From Palsa-870 sp039935415 (GTDB taxonomy: Bacteria > Chloroflexota > Dormibacteria > Dormibacterales > Dormibacteraceae), in assembly GCA_039935415.1 (NCBI GenBank), contig JBDTKH010000031.1:1-33238 (forward strand): DNA of 33,238 bases. Direction: 5' to 3'. Shown here piece by piece: positions 1-8,585 of this stretch. Within the stretch, counting starts at the first letter, position 1. Every line of letters starts with the position of its first letter. The translations under genes were made by a program, and so were the position numbers. A model generated the notes under the pieces. The model saw only the letters and a program-made list of their open reading frames with translations, was not told the DNA's origin and made no database searches.

Positions 1-509
1 AGCGCCTCGCCGTCCGAGTTCTCGAAATCGGAGCGGCCGATGGAGCCGGCGAACAGCGCGTCGCCGGTGAACAGGTTGTTGCCGATCTTGAGCGTCACCC
101 CGCCCGGGCTGTGTCCCGGCGTGTGCAGGACCTCGAATTCCAGCGACCCTGCGCGATACGTATCCCCGTCATGCAGGCTCAAGACGTCCACCATCGCGGG
201 CAACGCGACTGCGAACTGTCGGCGCAGGGGCTTGCCCTCGGTCAGCACGTAGCGCTCAGCATCGTGCACGGCCAGCGGCACCGGGCCGAGTTTCGCCAGC
301 AGCACCGGCAGGCCGCCCACATGGTCGACGTCGGTGTGCGTGAGCAGGATGGCCTTGACGTTGACGCCGCGAGCGAGCACGAGCTCCACCATCTTCTGCG
401 ACTCGAGGTTTGCGTCGATGATCACGGCGTCTTTCGTGTCCGAATCCTCGACGAGGTAGGAGTTGGTGCCGAACCTTCCATCGGCGGTGGATGCGACCTG
501 GACGGTCAC
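1..509 (-). CDS. Metallo-beta-lactamase-fold hydrolase (partial, C-terminus outside window)
   Basis: About 169 residues are visible; the gene runs off the left edge. The GTG start at 509 overlaps the rel stop (GTGA), so it is translationally coupled to rel. The fold is shown by the N-terminal beta region, the metal motif THTDVDHVGG near residue 60, the downstream HTPGHSPGG motif and a FTGDALF motif holding the bridging Asp. This pattern resembles glyoxalase II / YqgX-like hydrolases. In actinobacterial genomes such a gene often lies between rel and hisS, so hisS may follow to the left (inference). The first metal motif reads HxDxDH rather than HxHxDH: the second His is Asp. Substrate unknown; probably a soluble cytoplasmic thioester or phospho-ester hydrolase. 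Confidence 0.85.
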   Translation of the reverse strand, partial: MTVQVASTADGRFGTNSYLVEDSDTKDAVIIDANLESQKMVELVLARGVNVKAILLTHTDVDHVGGLPVLLAKLGPVPLAVHDAERYVLTEGKPLRRQFAVALPAMVDVLSLHDGDTYRAGSLEFEVLHTPGHSPGGVTLKIGNNLFTGDALFAGSIGRSDFENSDGEA

Positions 510-2635
510 GACGCCTCGCGTGCGACCGTGTGCACGTCCTTCACGCTTTCGAGCTTCTCCATCAGCCGCGAGAGCTGCGCGAGCGAGTCGATCTCCACCG
601 TGGCCGAGACGACTGCAGTCTTGTCGTCGTAGACATGGACCTCGAGCGCTGACATGTTGACGCGGTTTTCCGCGACCACCGTGGCGATGTCGCGCAGGAG
701 CCCCTGCCGGTCCCAGGCCTCGATCTTGATCGCGACCGGGTACAGGTGGGTCGCCTCGGAATCCCAGTCGACAGGCACGACGCGCGCGCGATCCTGCGCG
801 TTGATGGCGTTGATGCAGTCGGCGCGATGCACCGTCACCCCGCGTCCGCGTGTCGTGTAGCCGACTATCGCGTCCCCCGGGACGGGTTGGCAGCACGGCG
901 CCACCTTCGTCAGGATTCCTTTCTCCCCGCGCACCAGCACTCGCGGGACGGGCTGGACGTTGGGGATGAGCGGTATCGCACGCAGCTCCCCGCCAGGCGT
1001 GTCCAGGTTGAGGGCCATACGCATCACGACCGCGTGAGGTGAGAGGTCGCCGTACCCGATCGCCGCCAGGAAGTCGTCCACCCCGTTGAACCGTTGCAGG
1101 GTTGCGATCTGCATGAGCTTGTCGTCGTCGAGGTCGGCAAGGTTCACGCGATGCATGCGGTGCAGCTCCTTGTCGAGGAGGTCGCGTCCCTTCGCGACGT
1201 TCTCCTCGCGGCTCTGGCTCTTGAACCACTTGCGGATGCGCTCCTTGGCGGACGTGCTCTTGACGAAGTTCAGCCAATCGCGGCTCGGGCCGTGCGGGCC
1301 CTTCGAGGTCAGGACCTCGACGATCTCACCGTTCTGCAGGTCGTAGTCCAGCGGCACCATCCGGCCATTGACCTTGGCGCCGATGCAGTGGTGCCCGACT
1401 TCGGTGTGGATGCGGTAGGCGAAGTCGACGGGCGAGGAGTCGGCGGGCAGGTTGATCACGTCGCCCTTGGGCGTGAACACGTAAACCTCGTCCTGGAACA
1501 GGTCGACCTTGACCGTGTCGAGGAACGACTCCGCATCCCCCACCTCGTTCTGCCACTCGAGCAGGCTCCGCAGCCACGACAGCTTCTGGTCGAAGCTCGC
1601 GTCCTTGCCGCCCTCCTTGTACGTCCAGTGAGCCGCCACTCCGAACTCGGCGACGCGGTGCATCTCGTGCGTGCGGATCTGGATCTCGATCGGCTCTCCA
1701 GTGTGCGTGATGACGGTCGTGTGCAGCGACTGGTAGCCATTTGATTTCGGCATCGCCACGTAGTCCTTGAAGCGACCGGGGACCGGCTTCCACAGCGAGT
1801 GCACCACGCCGAGCACGCCGTAGCAGTCGCGCACCGTGTCGACCTGGACCCTGATCGCGGACAGGTCGTAGATCTCGGAGAAGTCCTTGTTCTCGCGCGT
1901 CATCTTCTGCCACACGGAGTAGATGTGCTTCGGCCGCCCGGTGATATCCGCCACGATGCCGACCTTCTCCAACTCGCGCGCGAGGATCTCGCGAAGATCG
2001 GACACCAGCGACTCGCGCTCGTTGCGCTTTCGGTTGATCCGCTTGACGACGTCGTCGAAGGCCTCCGGCTCGAGGTTCCGGAAAGCCAGGTCCTCCAGCT
2101 CCCACTTGATCTGCCCGATGCCTAGCCGGTGTGCAAGCGGGGCGTAGATATCCAGCGTCTCGCGCGAGATCTTCCGCCGCTTCACCTCGGGCAGCGGGTC
2201 GAGGGTGCGCATGTTGTGGAGCCGGTCGGCCAGCTTGATGAGGACGACCCTGAGGTCCTCCGCCATCGCCACCATCATCTTGCGGATGTTCTCCGCCTGC
2301 TGCTGCTGGTCCGAGCGCAGCGCGATCCGGCCCAGCTTGGTGACGCCATCGACCAGTCGCGCGACCTCTGCCCCAAACTCGCGCTCGACCTCTTCGGTCG
2401 TGAGCGCGGTGTCCTCGACCGTGTCGTGAAGGAGCGCGGCCGAGATCGTTTCAGCGTCCAACTCCAGGTCTGCGAGGATGGCCGCCACCTCGAGAGGATG
2501 GTTGACGTACTCCTCGCCCGACAGCCGGCGCTGGCCCGTGTGGGCGCTGGCGGCGCGCTCGTACGCCTTCCTGACCAGCTGCTGGCCCTTCGGGTCGAGA
2601 TGATCCGCGATTCGTAGAAGCTCTGAAACCGTCAC
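506..2635 (-). CDS. rel: Bifunctional (p)ppGpp synthetase/hydrolase Rel
   Basis: Makes and degrades the alarmone (p)ppGpp in the stringent response. The 709 residues match the usual length of long RelA/SpoT homologues. Visible domains are an HD hydrolase with H46, H70-D71 and D137 (LLHDTVED, KLADRLHNM); a synthetase domain with GRPKHIYS at 233-240; the RFKD motif at 288-291, which in this family marks bifunctional enzymes rather than EXDD RelA; a TGS domain (VYVFTPKGD); a conserved-cysteine domain (APCCQPVPGD); and a C-terminal ACT domain. Both catalytic centres look intact. The GTG start at 2635 has no Shine-Dalgarno sequence but lies 16 nt after a TAAACT box. It is divergent from the HD-GYP gene and coupled to the downstream hydrolase. 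Confidence 0.97.
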   Translation of the reverse strand: MTVSELLRIADHLDPKGQQLVRKAYERAASAHTGQRRLSGEEYVNHPLEVAAILADLELDAETISAALLHDTVEDTALTTEEVEREFGAEVARLVDGVTKLGRIALRSDQQQQAENIRKMMVAMAEDLRVVLIKLADRLHNMRTLDPLPEVKRRKISRETLDIYAPLAHRLGIGQIKWELEDLAFRNLEPEAFDDVVKRINRKRNERESLVSDLREILARELEKVGIVADITGRPKHIYSVWQKMTRENKDFSEIYDLSAIRVQVDTVRDCYGVLGVVHSLWKPVPGRFKDYVAMPKSNGYQSLHTTVITHTGEPIEIQIRTHEMHRVAEFGVAAHWTYKEGGKDASFDQKLSWLRSLLEWQNEVGDAESFLDTVKVDLFQDEVYVFTPKGDVINLPADSSPVDFAYRIHTEVGHHCIGAKVNGRMVPLDYDLQNGEIVEVLTSKGPHGPSRDWLNFVKSTSAKERIRKWFKSQSREENVAKGRDLLDKELHRMHRVNLADLDDDKLMQIATLQRFNGVDDFLAAIGYGDLSPHAVVMRMALNLDTPGGELRAIPLIPNVQPVPRVLVRGEKGILTKVAPCCQPVPGDAIVGYTTRGRGVTVHRADCINAINAQDRARVVPVDWDSEATHLYPVAIKIEAWDRQGLLRDIATVVAENRVNMSALEVHVYDDKTAVVSATVEIDSLAQLSRLMEKLESVKDVHTVAREAS

Positions 2636-2651
2636 CTTGTGCTCGCTGAGA

Positions 2652-2681
2652 AGTTTAGGCGGGCCCTATTCCGGACCCGCC
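2652..2681 (-). promoter_or_regulatory. Putative rel promoter with overlapping inverted repeat
   Basis: On the minus strand TAAACT (2657-2652) fits a -10 box and would give a start near 2645, a leader of about 10 nt. Immediately upstream, where the -35/-10 spacer would lie, is an inverted repeat with arms 2658-2666 and 2673-2681 (9 pairs, one G-U as RNA, 6-nt loop). This could be an operator. No good -35 box is seen. Confidence 0.4.
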
Positions 2682-2694
2682 AGGCGTATCCGGG

Positions 2695-2722
2695 TTGAGA
2701 CCAGCGAACACGCTCCTAGACT
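2695..2722 (+). promoter_or_regulatory. Putative promoter of the GAF/HD-GYP gene
   Basis: TTGAGA (2695-2700), 16-nt spacer, TAGACT (2717-2722): the best sigma-70-type promoter in the window. The predicted start near 2729 lies downstream of the ATG at 2724 and 7 nt before the ATG at 2736, which favours the latter as the true start. Confidence 0.55.
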
Positions 2723-2735
2723 TATGCCCCGCCAA

Positions 2736-5717
2736 ATGGGTTCCGAAAAGGCGACCTTTGCACTCAGGATCGGCTTCTCCGCTGCGACCGCGGTGATCGT
2801 GCTCGTCGGCGCTTCGCTGAACGTGACCGGCCGGTCGGGCACGCCGGCGGTCCTCGCCGTCGTCGCCGGACTGCTGGCCCTGTTGGCGGGCGCCCTCAAC
2901 ACCCGCTGGCAGGCCTCGCTTCCCCTCGCCGCGGGCGCGCTCCTGCTTACGTTGGTCTCGGCACAGTTCAAACTGCGCGACGGCACCCTCGCCATGCAGC
3001 TCGGCGGCGTCCTGCTGCTCGGCGTCGGCGGCTACGTCGGCAGCATCGCCTACCGCAGCTTCAACGGCGCGGTGCGCCGGCACGTCGACCAGCTGCACGC
3101 CCTCAGCGTCCAGCTGGAAGATAAGCACCGGGCCTTCATGGCTGCCACCTCGGACGCCGACGGAGCCGCGCTGCCCGGCGATATCAGCGCGCTCACGGCC
3201 AACATCGCTCGCGAGGTCGGCGCCGGGTTCGCATGCTCTTACCTGGCGTCGGCGGATGGACGCCAGTTCGTGCCTCAATCTCCGGGGATCGGGCTCGAGC
3301 GCCTCCATCCCCTCCCGGTGAACCGCGGGGGCACCTCGGGCCGCCTGCTCACGACCATCGAGTCGGGAAAGGATTTCGTCGGCACGGACAAGTCCGGCCT
3401 GGTCGAGCTCGTCAACTACCTGCCCGACGACATGCGTGTCGAGAGCCTCATGGCGGTCCCCATCCCCATCGGCGACCGAATCAGCGGCTTCATCCTGCTC
3501 GGCAACAGGCCGGGCGGATTCACCGACGACAACCGGCGGCTCGCCACGACGCTGACCCTGCGCGCCGCCGCGCAGCTCGCCAACGCGCACGCCGTCGCGC
3601 TCTCGCGCCAGGAGTCGGCGCGCTATTCGCTGATGAACGAGCTGGTCAAGGAAGCCTCCGGCAAGACGATGAACGACGTCCTCGCCCTTGTCCTCGACAA
3701 GGGCAGGCAGGTGATCCGTTACGAGGCCGGCAGCGCCGCACTGTTCCAGCCCGACGGCACGTTCGTGGTCCTCGGCTCCTCGAACGGCCCTGCGTCCATC
3801 GAAGGAGCGATGGTCAGGGTTCGCGATGGCGAGACGGTGCTGCGGAACCTCATCCACGCCGAAGAGCACATCTACAGCGGCGTGACGCCGGAGCAAACCG
3901 GAGGCACCGTCAACGAGGCGCTCACTCCGATCCGCGGCAAAGAAGGCGTCCTCGGGGCGCTCTGCGTTGGGCGCAAGGGCACGGCGGCCTTCGTGCCGAG
4001 GGACGTCGCGTCACTCGACGAGCTGGGTTCGATGGCCGGAATCGCCGTCGAGAACTCGCGCATCCTGCAGGTCGTCACCGGCCAGGCCTCAAAGCTCGAC
4101 ACGGCGCTCGACGCGCTGGGCGAGGTCTCGCAGGCGCTCACCACGGTGACGCAGGGATCGAAGGTGCTAGAGCAGAAGACGCTGGAGACCGCGGTCCGGG
4201 TGACCATGGGAACCGCCGGCCTGCTGACTCGCACCACCCCCGAAGGACACCAGGCGGTCATCATGTCGCTCGGTTTCCCGGCTGTGGTCGACGCGATGGA
4301 GTTCCAGAACGGCCAGGGCATCGTCGGCGCCGTCATGCTCAGCCTGCGCGCGACCGCCGTGGCCGACATCAGCTCGAGCTTCGACCTTCGCTCGCCGCCC
4401 GACCTTGTCGCGTATGGTCTCAAGGCGGCCATCTGCATGCCGATGCTCGAGGACGGCCACATGTGGGGAACCCTTTCGGTGTTCGACGTCAAGACGCGCG
4501 AGTGGACCCCGGACGACCAGCGCGTGCTGACCACGCTCGGCAACCAGGGCGTCGTCGCCGTGAGGAACGCCGAGCTGTACGACAACAACCAGCGCAGCAT
4601 CTGGGAGCTGAAGAACCTGCAGGAGGCCCTGCAGGCGGCCACGTCCACCCTCGACCTCAACCAGGTGCTGCAGCAAGTGCTCGCAGGCGCGGCAAAGGCA
4701 TCGACCGCGCAGATCGGCTGCCTGGCCCTTGAGGAATCCGGCAAGCTCATCCTCAAGGGCGGGTTCGGAACCGATTCAACCACGGCCGAGAAGCTCGCCC
4801 TGGGCGTTGGCGGCGAGATCTGCAGCGCGGTCATGTCGAACGGGCAGCCGGTCATGGAAGCGATGGATCACGAGAGCACGGCCGACAGCCCGCTGAACCC
4901 GCGCGCGGTGCTGTGCGTGCCCATCAACCTGCGGGGCAAGACGACAGGCGTCCTGTTCCTCGCCAACTACCAGGTGGGCCACGTCTTCACACCCGATCAC
5001 CGCAACCTGGTCACCGAGCTGGCGGCGCAGGCCGCGGTCGCGATCGACAACGCGAGGCTCTTCAAGGACCGCGAAGAGGTGATCATCTCCTCGCTCGAGG
5101 CGCTGGCGAACGCCGTCGACGCCCGCGACCCCTACACGCGCGGCCACTCCGAGCGCGTGACGCAGTACGCGCTGATGATCGCTCGCCAGATGAAGTACTC
5201 GCCTGAAGACCAGTCCGCGTGGGTGCGCATGGAGCGCGGCGGGCGACTCCACGACATCGGCAAGATCGGTGTCCCCGATGCGATTCTCCAGAAGACGGGC
5301 GTGCTGACCGACGAGGAGTTCACCAAGATGAAGGAGCACCCGGTGGTTGGCTACAACATCCTCAGTGGTCTGCGCATGCTCACCGATGAGCTCGTGATCG
5401 TCCGATCCCACCATGAACGATTCGACGGCAAGGGGTACCCGGACCGCAAGAAGGCCGACGAGCTGCCGATGTTCTCCTGGATCGTCAGTGCGGCGGACGC
5501 GATAGACGCGATGACCTCGGACCGCCCCTACCGCAGGGGCATGTCGCTGCAGGTCGCGGTGGAGCAAGTCCGCTCAGGCGCCGGCACCCACTTCCACCCC
5601 GATGTGGCGGAAGCGGTGCTCGACGCAGTCACCAACGGCTCGCTCAAAGTCGTCGCCTCCGAGTCGATGTACGCCGATGCGCCGCGCATCGGCGCCTTCG
5701 AAAACCCGACGAACTAA
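2736..5717 (+). CDS. Membrane-anchored multi-GAF HD-GYP phosphodiesterase
   Basis: About 993 residues. The N-terminus has roughly four hydrophobic segments (residues about 8-28, 37-54, 60-76, 85-103), so the protein is membrane bound. Four GAF-like sensor modules follow (about 149-288, 302-442, 459-609, 626-775), each ending in a typical helix such as AVENSRIL or AIDNARLF. The C-terminal HD-GYP domain (about 785-960) has GHSERV, HDIGKIG and HHERFDGKGYP with all signature residues, so hydrolysis of cyclic di-GMP is the likely activity. The GAF ligands are unknown. The ATG at 2736 was chosen over 2724 because the promoter's predicted transcript begins between them. The gene is divergent from rel and appears monocistronic. 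Confidence 0.9.
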   Translation: MGSEKATFALRIGFSAATAVIVLVGASLNVTGRSGTPAVLAVVAGLLALLAGALNTRWQASLPLAAGALLLTLVSAQFKLRDGTLAMQLGGVLLLGVGGYVGSIAYRSFNGAVRRHVDQLHALSVQLEDKHRAFMAATSDADGAALPGDISALTANIAREVGAGFACSYLASADGRQFVPQSPGIGLERLHPLPVNRGGTSGRLLTTIESGKDFVGTDKSGLVELVNYLPDDMRVESLMAVPIPIGDRISGFILLGNRPGGFTDDNRRLATTLTLRAAAQLANAHAVALSRQESARYSLMNELVKEASGKTMNDVLALVLDKGRQVIRYEAGSAALFQPDGTFVVLGSSNGPASIEGAMVRVRDGETVLRNLIHAEEHIYSGVTPEQTGGTVNEALTPIRGKEGVLGALCVGRKGTAAFVPRDVASLDELGSMAGIAVENSRILQVVTGQASKLDTALDALGEVSQALTTVTQGSKVLEQKTLETAVRVTMGTAGLLTRTTPEGHQAVIMSLGFPAVVDAMEFQNGQGIVGAVMLSLRATAVADISSSFDLRSPPDLVAYGLKAAICMPMLEDGHMWGTLSVFDVKTREWTPDDQRVLTTLGNQGVVAVRNAELYDNNQRSIWELKNLQEALQAATSTLDLNQVLQQVLAGAAKASTAQIGCLALEESGKLILKGGFGTDSTTAEKLALGVGGEICSAVMSNGQPVMEAMDHESTADSPLNPRAVLCVPINLRGKTTGVLFLANYQVGHVFTPDHRNLVTELAAQAAVAIDNARLFKDREEVIISSLEALANAVDARDPYTRGHSERVTQYALMIARQMKYSPEDQSAWVRMERGGRLHDIGKIGVPDAILQKTGVLTDEEFTKMKEHPVVGYNILSGLRMLTDELVIVRSHHERFDGKGYPDRKKADELPMFSWIVSAADAIDAMTSDRPYRRGMSLQVAVEQVRSGAGTHFHPDVAEAVLDAVTNGSLKVVASESMYADAPRIGAFENPTN

Positions 5718-5741
5718 AGCGCGGGTGAGGACAGTCGTCCT

Positions 5742-5758
5742 CCCCCGCGGGGACCCCT
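5742..5758. repeat. GC-rich palindrome, family A copy (CGCGGGGACCCCT)
   Basis: In the 134-bp gap between the convergent HD-GYP and proS genes. CCCCGCGGGG (5743-5752) is a perfect palindrome continuing into CGCGGGGACCCCT (5746-5758), the core also seen at 9715, 9752 and near 28894. It could serve as a bidirectional terminator or a dispersed extragenic repeat; there is no T-tract. The rest of the gap holds only a short direct repeat (GGCCTGAA twice, near 5815-5830). Confidence 0.5.
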
Positions 5759-5851
5759 CCTCTCCTCAGCGTCGTTCGGAGGCGCTTCGAAGGTGGCGCG
5801 CTGGATGACGGCCTGAATAAATCCGGCCTGAAGGTCCACTCAGCTCAGTTT

Positions 5852-7318
5852 TCAGTAGGAGCGGGCGAACGCGATCCGGCGGGTAGCCGGCTTGCCGTCG
5901 ACCAGGCAGTTTCCCGAGACGTCGGCCGAGGAGTCGTAGTTCCGGGTCGTGACGCCGCCCGCGGCCTCCTTCACCCGCGCCTCGCAGGCTGGATCGCCGC
6001 ACCACAGCGCCCACACGAACCCGTTTCGCTTCTGGAAGTGCGCGACCAGCGCGTCCAGCGTCTCAACCTCGAACGTGTTCGCGGAGCGGAACTCGAGCGC
6101 GCGCTCGAACAGCGCGCGTTGAAACTCGTGCAGCACGGCGCCGATTCGCTCGCCGATGCCGGCGACCGGCACCGAGATCTTTGGCCGCTTCAGGCGGTCG
6201 ACTATCACCACCTGCGATGCGGCGACGTCGCGAGGGCCGACCTCGATCCTCAGGGGAACGCCGCGCAGCTCCCAGTGCGCGAACTTCTCGCCTGGACGCT
6301 CGTCACGCCAGTCGATCTTGTAGCGGACGCCCGCCGCCTTCAGCTCCCCGATCCATGAGTTGATGTACGACTCGATCTGGGTCCGCGAGTCTGAGTCGCG
6401 ATGGATAGGCACAATCGCTACCTGCACCGGCGCGATCTTGGGAGGCATGATCAGGCCGCTGTCGTCGCCGTGCGCCATGACCAGGCCGCCTATCAGCCGC
6501 GTCGACATGCCCCATGAGGTCGTATAGCAGTGCTCGCGCACGTTTTCCCTGTTCGTGAACGCGATGTCGTAGGCGAGCGCGAAGTTCTGCCCGAAATAGT
6601 GTGATGTGCCCATCTGGAGGGCGAGCCCGTCGCGCATCATGCCCTCGATCGAGTGCGTGTACTGCGCGCCCGCGAACGTCTCGCTCTCCGACTTGCGGCC
6701 GACGATCACGGGCACGGCAAGCCAGTCTTCCGCAATCTGGCGGTAGTACTCGGTCGTCAGGTCGACCTCGTCCTTGGCCTCCGCGGCGGAGGCGTGGAAG
6801 GTGTGACCCTCCTGCCAGAAAAACTCGCGCGTGCGCAGGAACAGCCGAGAGCGCTTCTCCCAGCGCAGCACGTTGCACCACTGGTTGGTTAGCTTGGGGA
6901 GATCGCGGTGGCTCTGGATGTAGTCCTTGATCAGCGTGCCGATGATGGTTTCGGACGTTGGCCGGATCGCGAGCGGCTCCTCGAGCTCGGCCATGTCGCC
7001 TCCCGCCTTCGTCACCCAGGCGACCTCGGGCGCGAAGCCCTGGATGTGGGCCGCTTCCTTCATCAGGTATTCGCGAGGGATCAGGAGGGGGAATTGCCAG
7101 TTCTCGTGGCCGCTCTCCTTGATCATGTCGTCGAACGCGCGCTGGATGTTCTCCCACATCGCCCACCCGTAAGGGCGGACGACCATCATCCCGCGGATCC
7201 CCGACCAGTCGGCCAGCTCCGCCTTGCGGATGACGTCGGTGTACCAACGGTCGAAGTCGTCGGACATCTTCGTGATGTCCTTGACGAAGTCCTTCCTTTC
7301 TTCAAGGTCCTGTTTCAT
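5852..7318 (-). CDS. proS: Prolyl-tRNA synthetase, archaeal/eukaryotic type
   Basis: Charges tRNA-Pro with proline. The 488 residues fit the shorter archaeal/eukaryote-like ProRS, which lacks the large editing insertion of the E. coli type. Visible are the class II motif 2 region (RPTSETIIG, then WCNVLRWEKRSR), TREFFWQEGHT, a motif 3 segment (GDDSGLIMPP), the anticodon-binding domain, and a C-terminal domain with WCGDPACE and GNCLVDG cysteines ending in Tyr, as is typical of this type. The ATG at 7318 is preceded by GGGAG about 9 nt upstream. It is last in the uppS-cdsA-dxr-rseP-ispG-proS run, its conserved place in many high-GC bacteria. Confidence 0.96.
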   Translation of the reverse strand: MKQDLEERKDFVKDITKMSDDFDRWYTDVIRKAELADWSGIRGMMVVRPYGWAMWENIQRAFDDMIKESGHENWQFPLLIPREYLMKEAAHIQGFAPEVAWVTKAGGDMAELEEPLAIRPTSETIIGTLIKDYIQSHRDLPKLTNQWCNVLRWEKRSRLFLRTREFFWQEGHTFHASAAEAKDEVDLTTEYYRQIAEDWLAVPVIVGRKSESETFAGAQYTHSIEGMMRDGLALQMGTSHYFGQNFALAYDIAFTNRENVREHCYTTSWGMSTRLIGGLVMAHGDDSGLIMPPKIAPVQVAIVPIHRDSDSRTQIESYINSWIGELKAAGVRYKIDWRDERPGEKFAHWELRGVPLRIEVGPRDVAASQVVIVDRLKRPKISVPVAGIGERIGAVLHEFQRALFERALEFRSANTFEVETLDALVAHFQKRNGFVWALWCGDPACEARVKEAAGGVTTRNYDSSADVSGNCLVDGKPATRRIAFARSY

Positions 7319-7365
7319 GGCAATCGCTCCCTGTTCAGAGTCCAGATTTCAGCGTCTTTGCTGAG

Positions 7366-7403
7366 CCCGCCACCCCCACCCGCCGCTTTGCAGCGACCTC
7401 CCC
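7366..7403. repeat. Dispersed repeat, family B, degenerate copy
   Basis: In the 109-bp ispG-proS gap. On the minus strand GGGGAGGTCGC is followed about 10 nt later by GCGGGTGGGGGT, nearly the same as the repeat at 15598-15638. The hairpin part (CTCCCC with GGAAGG) is decayed here. Nothing else is evident in the gap apart from the proS ribosome-binding site. Confidence 0.5.
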
Positions 7404-7427
7404 ACGAGGCAGGAAGGAGAAGGCGGG

Positions 7428-8558
7428 CTAGCGCGGGAGCGGAGCCGGCGCAGGGGCGTGCTCGGCCGCGATCGCGTCAATCTCAGCCAGGAGCACGGGA
7501 AGGAGGTCTTCGGAAGGCACGGTGCGGTAAAGCTTACCTTTCTTGAAAATCACACCCTTGCCGCGACCGCCGGTGACGCCGATGTCGGCGTGGCGAGCCT
7601 CAGCAGGACCGTTCACCACGCAACCCATCACCGCGACGGTGATCGGCAGCTTCAGCCTGGCGATGTGCGCTTCGACCGCCTTGACCATCGGCACCATGTC
7701 GTACTCGAGCCGCCCGCAGGTGGGACACGCGATCAACGTCGCGCTCTCGTTGCGGAAGGCCAGCGTCTTGAGCACCTCGTGAGCCACACGGATCTCCTCG
7801 CGAGGATCTGACGTCGCGAGCGACACGCGGATCGTGTCGCCGATGCCTTCGGCCAGCAGGATGCCGAGGCCCACGGCGCTGCGGATGCTCCCCGCCTCGA
7901 CGGGCCCGGACTCAGTGACGCCGAGGTGGATCGGGTAGGGCCGGGCGGCCGCGAACTTGCGGTTGGCCATCACGTTGGTCCACACGTCGGTTGCCTTCAG
8001 CGACACCTTGATGAAGCCGGGACCATAGTCGAGGTCCTCGAGGATCGTGCAGTGCCCGAGGGCAACCTCGACCATGCGGTCCGCGGTCAGCTCGCGATTG
8101 TCGCGGTCGATGTGGTGCTGCTCGCGCATCGTCTTATGCACCTCTTCGGGCAGCGAGCCGGCGTTGACGCCGATGCGGAACGGGATCTGGCGCTCCTTGG
8201 CGGCGTTGACGACCTTCTCGACCTTCTCGCGGTCCGGGATGTTGCCTGGGTTGAGGCGGAGGCAGGCGACGCCGGCCTCGATGGCCAGGAGCGCGAGCGT
8301 GTGGTCGTAGTGGATGTCGGCGATCACCGGCAGCGGCGAACCCTTGACGATCTCCTTCAAGGCTTCGGCCGCCTCGCGGTCCGGGACGGCGGGCCGGACG
8401 ATCTCGCAGCCGGCTTCCTTCAGCTCGTGGATCTGGCGCAGCGTCGCCTTGACGTCGCGTGTGTCGGTCTTGGTCATCGTCTGGACCGCAATAGGCGCGG
8501 CCCCGCCGATGACCACGCCGCCGACGTTGACGGGGACCGTTTTGCGCCGCGTGACCAT
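7428..8558 (-). CDS. ispG: 4-hydroxy-3-methylbut-2-en-1-yl diphosphate synthase (flavodoxin/ferredoxin)
   Basis: Iron-sulfur enzyme of the MEP isoprenoid pathway, converting MEcPP to HMBPP. The protein of about 376 residues has the TIM-barrel N-terminus (VNVGGVVIGG, QTMTKTDT, DIHYDH, LRLNPGNIP) and the cluster-binding C-terminal part with CPTCGR and GCVVNGPAEA. These supply the three Cys and one Glu ligands; GPAEA replaces the common GPGEA but keeps the Glu. The start is the ATG at 8558; a GTG at 8564 would add two residues but lies inside the inverted repeat at 8561-8585. No ribosome-binding site is apparent. Downstream of rseP and upstream of proS, the usual order. Confidence 0.96.
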   Translation of the reverse strand: MVTRRKTVPVNVGGVVIGGAAPIAVQTMTKTDTRDVKATLRQIHELKEAGCEIVRPAVPDREAAEALKEIVKGSPLPVIADIHYDHTLALLAIEAGVACLRLNPGNIPDREKVEKVVNAAKERQIPFRIGVNAGSLPEEVHKTMREQHHIDRDNRELTADRMVEVALGHCTILEDLDYGPGFIKVSLKATDVWTNVMANRKFAAARPYPIHLGVTESGPVEAGSIRSAVGLGILLAEGIGDTIRVSLATSDPREEIRVAHEVLKTLAFRNESATLIACPTCGRLEYDMVPMVKAVEAHIARLKLPITVAVMGCVVNGPAEARHADIGVTGGRGKGVIFKKGKLYRTVPSEDLLPVLLAEIDAIAAEHAPAPAPLPR

Positions 8559-8560
8559 GG

Positions 8561-8585
8561 CCACTAGTTGAATTTCAACTAGTGG
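8561..8585 (-). promoter_or_regulatory. Perfect 11-bp inverted repeat at the rseP/ispG junction
   Basis: Arms CCACTAGTTGA (8561-8571) and TCAACTAGTGG (8575-8585) with a 3-nt loop. The rseP stop (8581-8579) lies in one arm and the ispG start follows the other. In mRNA it would occupy the space where a ribosome-binding site should be. It could be a coupling or attenuation element, or an RNA-processing site. Confidence 0.6.

Noticed and set aside
2724..2726. ATG at 2724 as start of the HD-GYP gene.
   Set aside because: It is one base after the -10 box and upstream of the predicted transcript start; ATG 2736 fits better.
3233..4732. Long alternative open frame within the HD-GYP gene, and similar long frames opposite most genes.
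   Set aside because: Arg/Pro/Ala-rich shadows expected in GC-rich DNA; the GAF and HD-GYP motifs are in the annotated frame.
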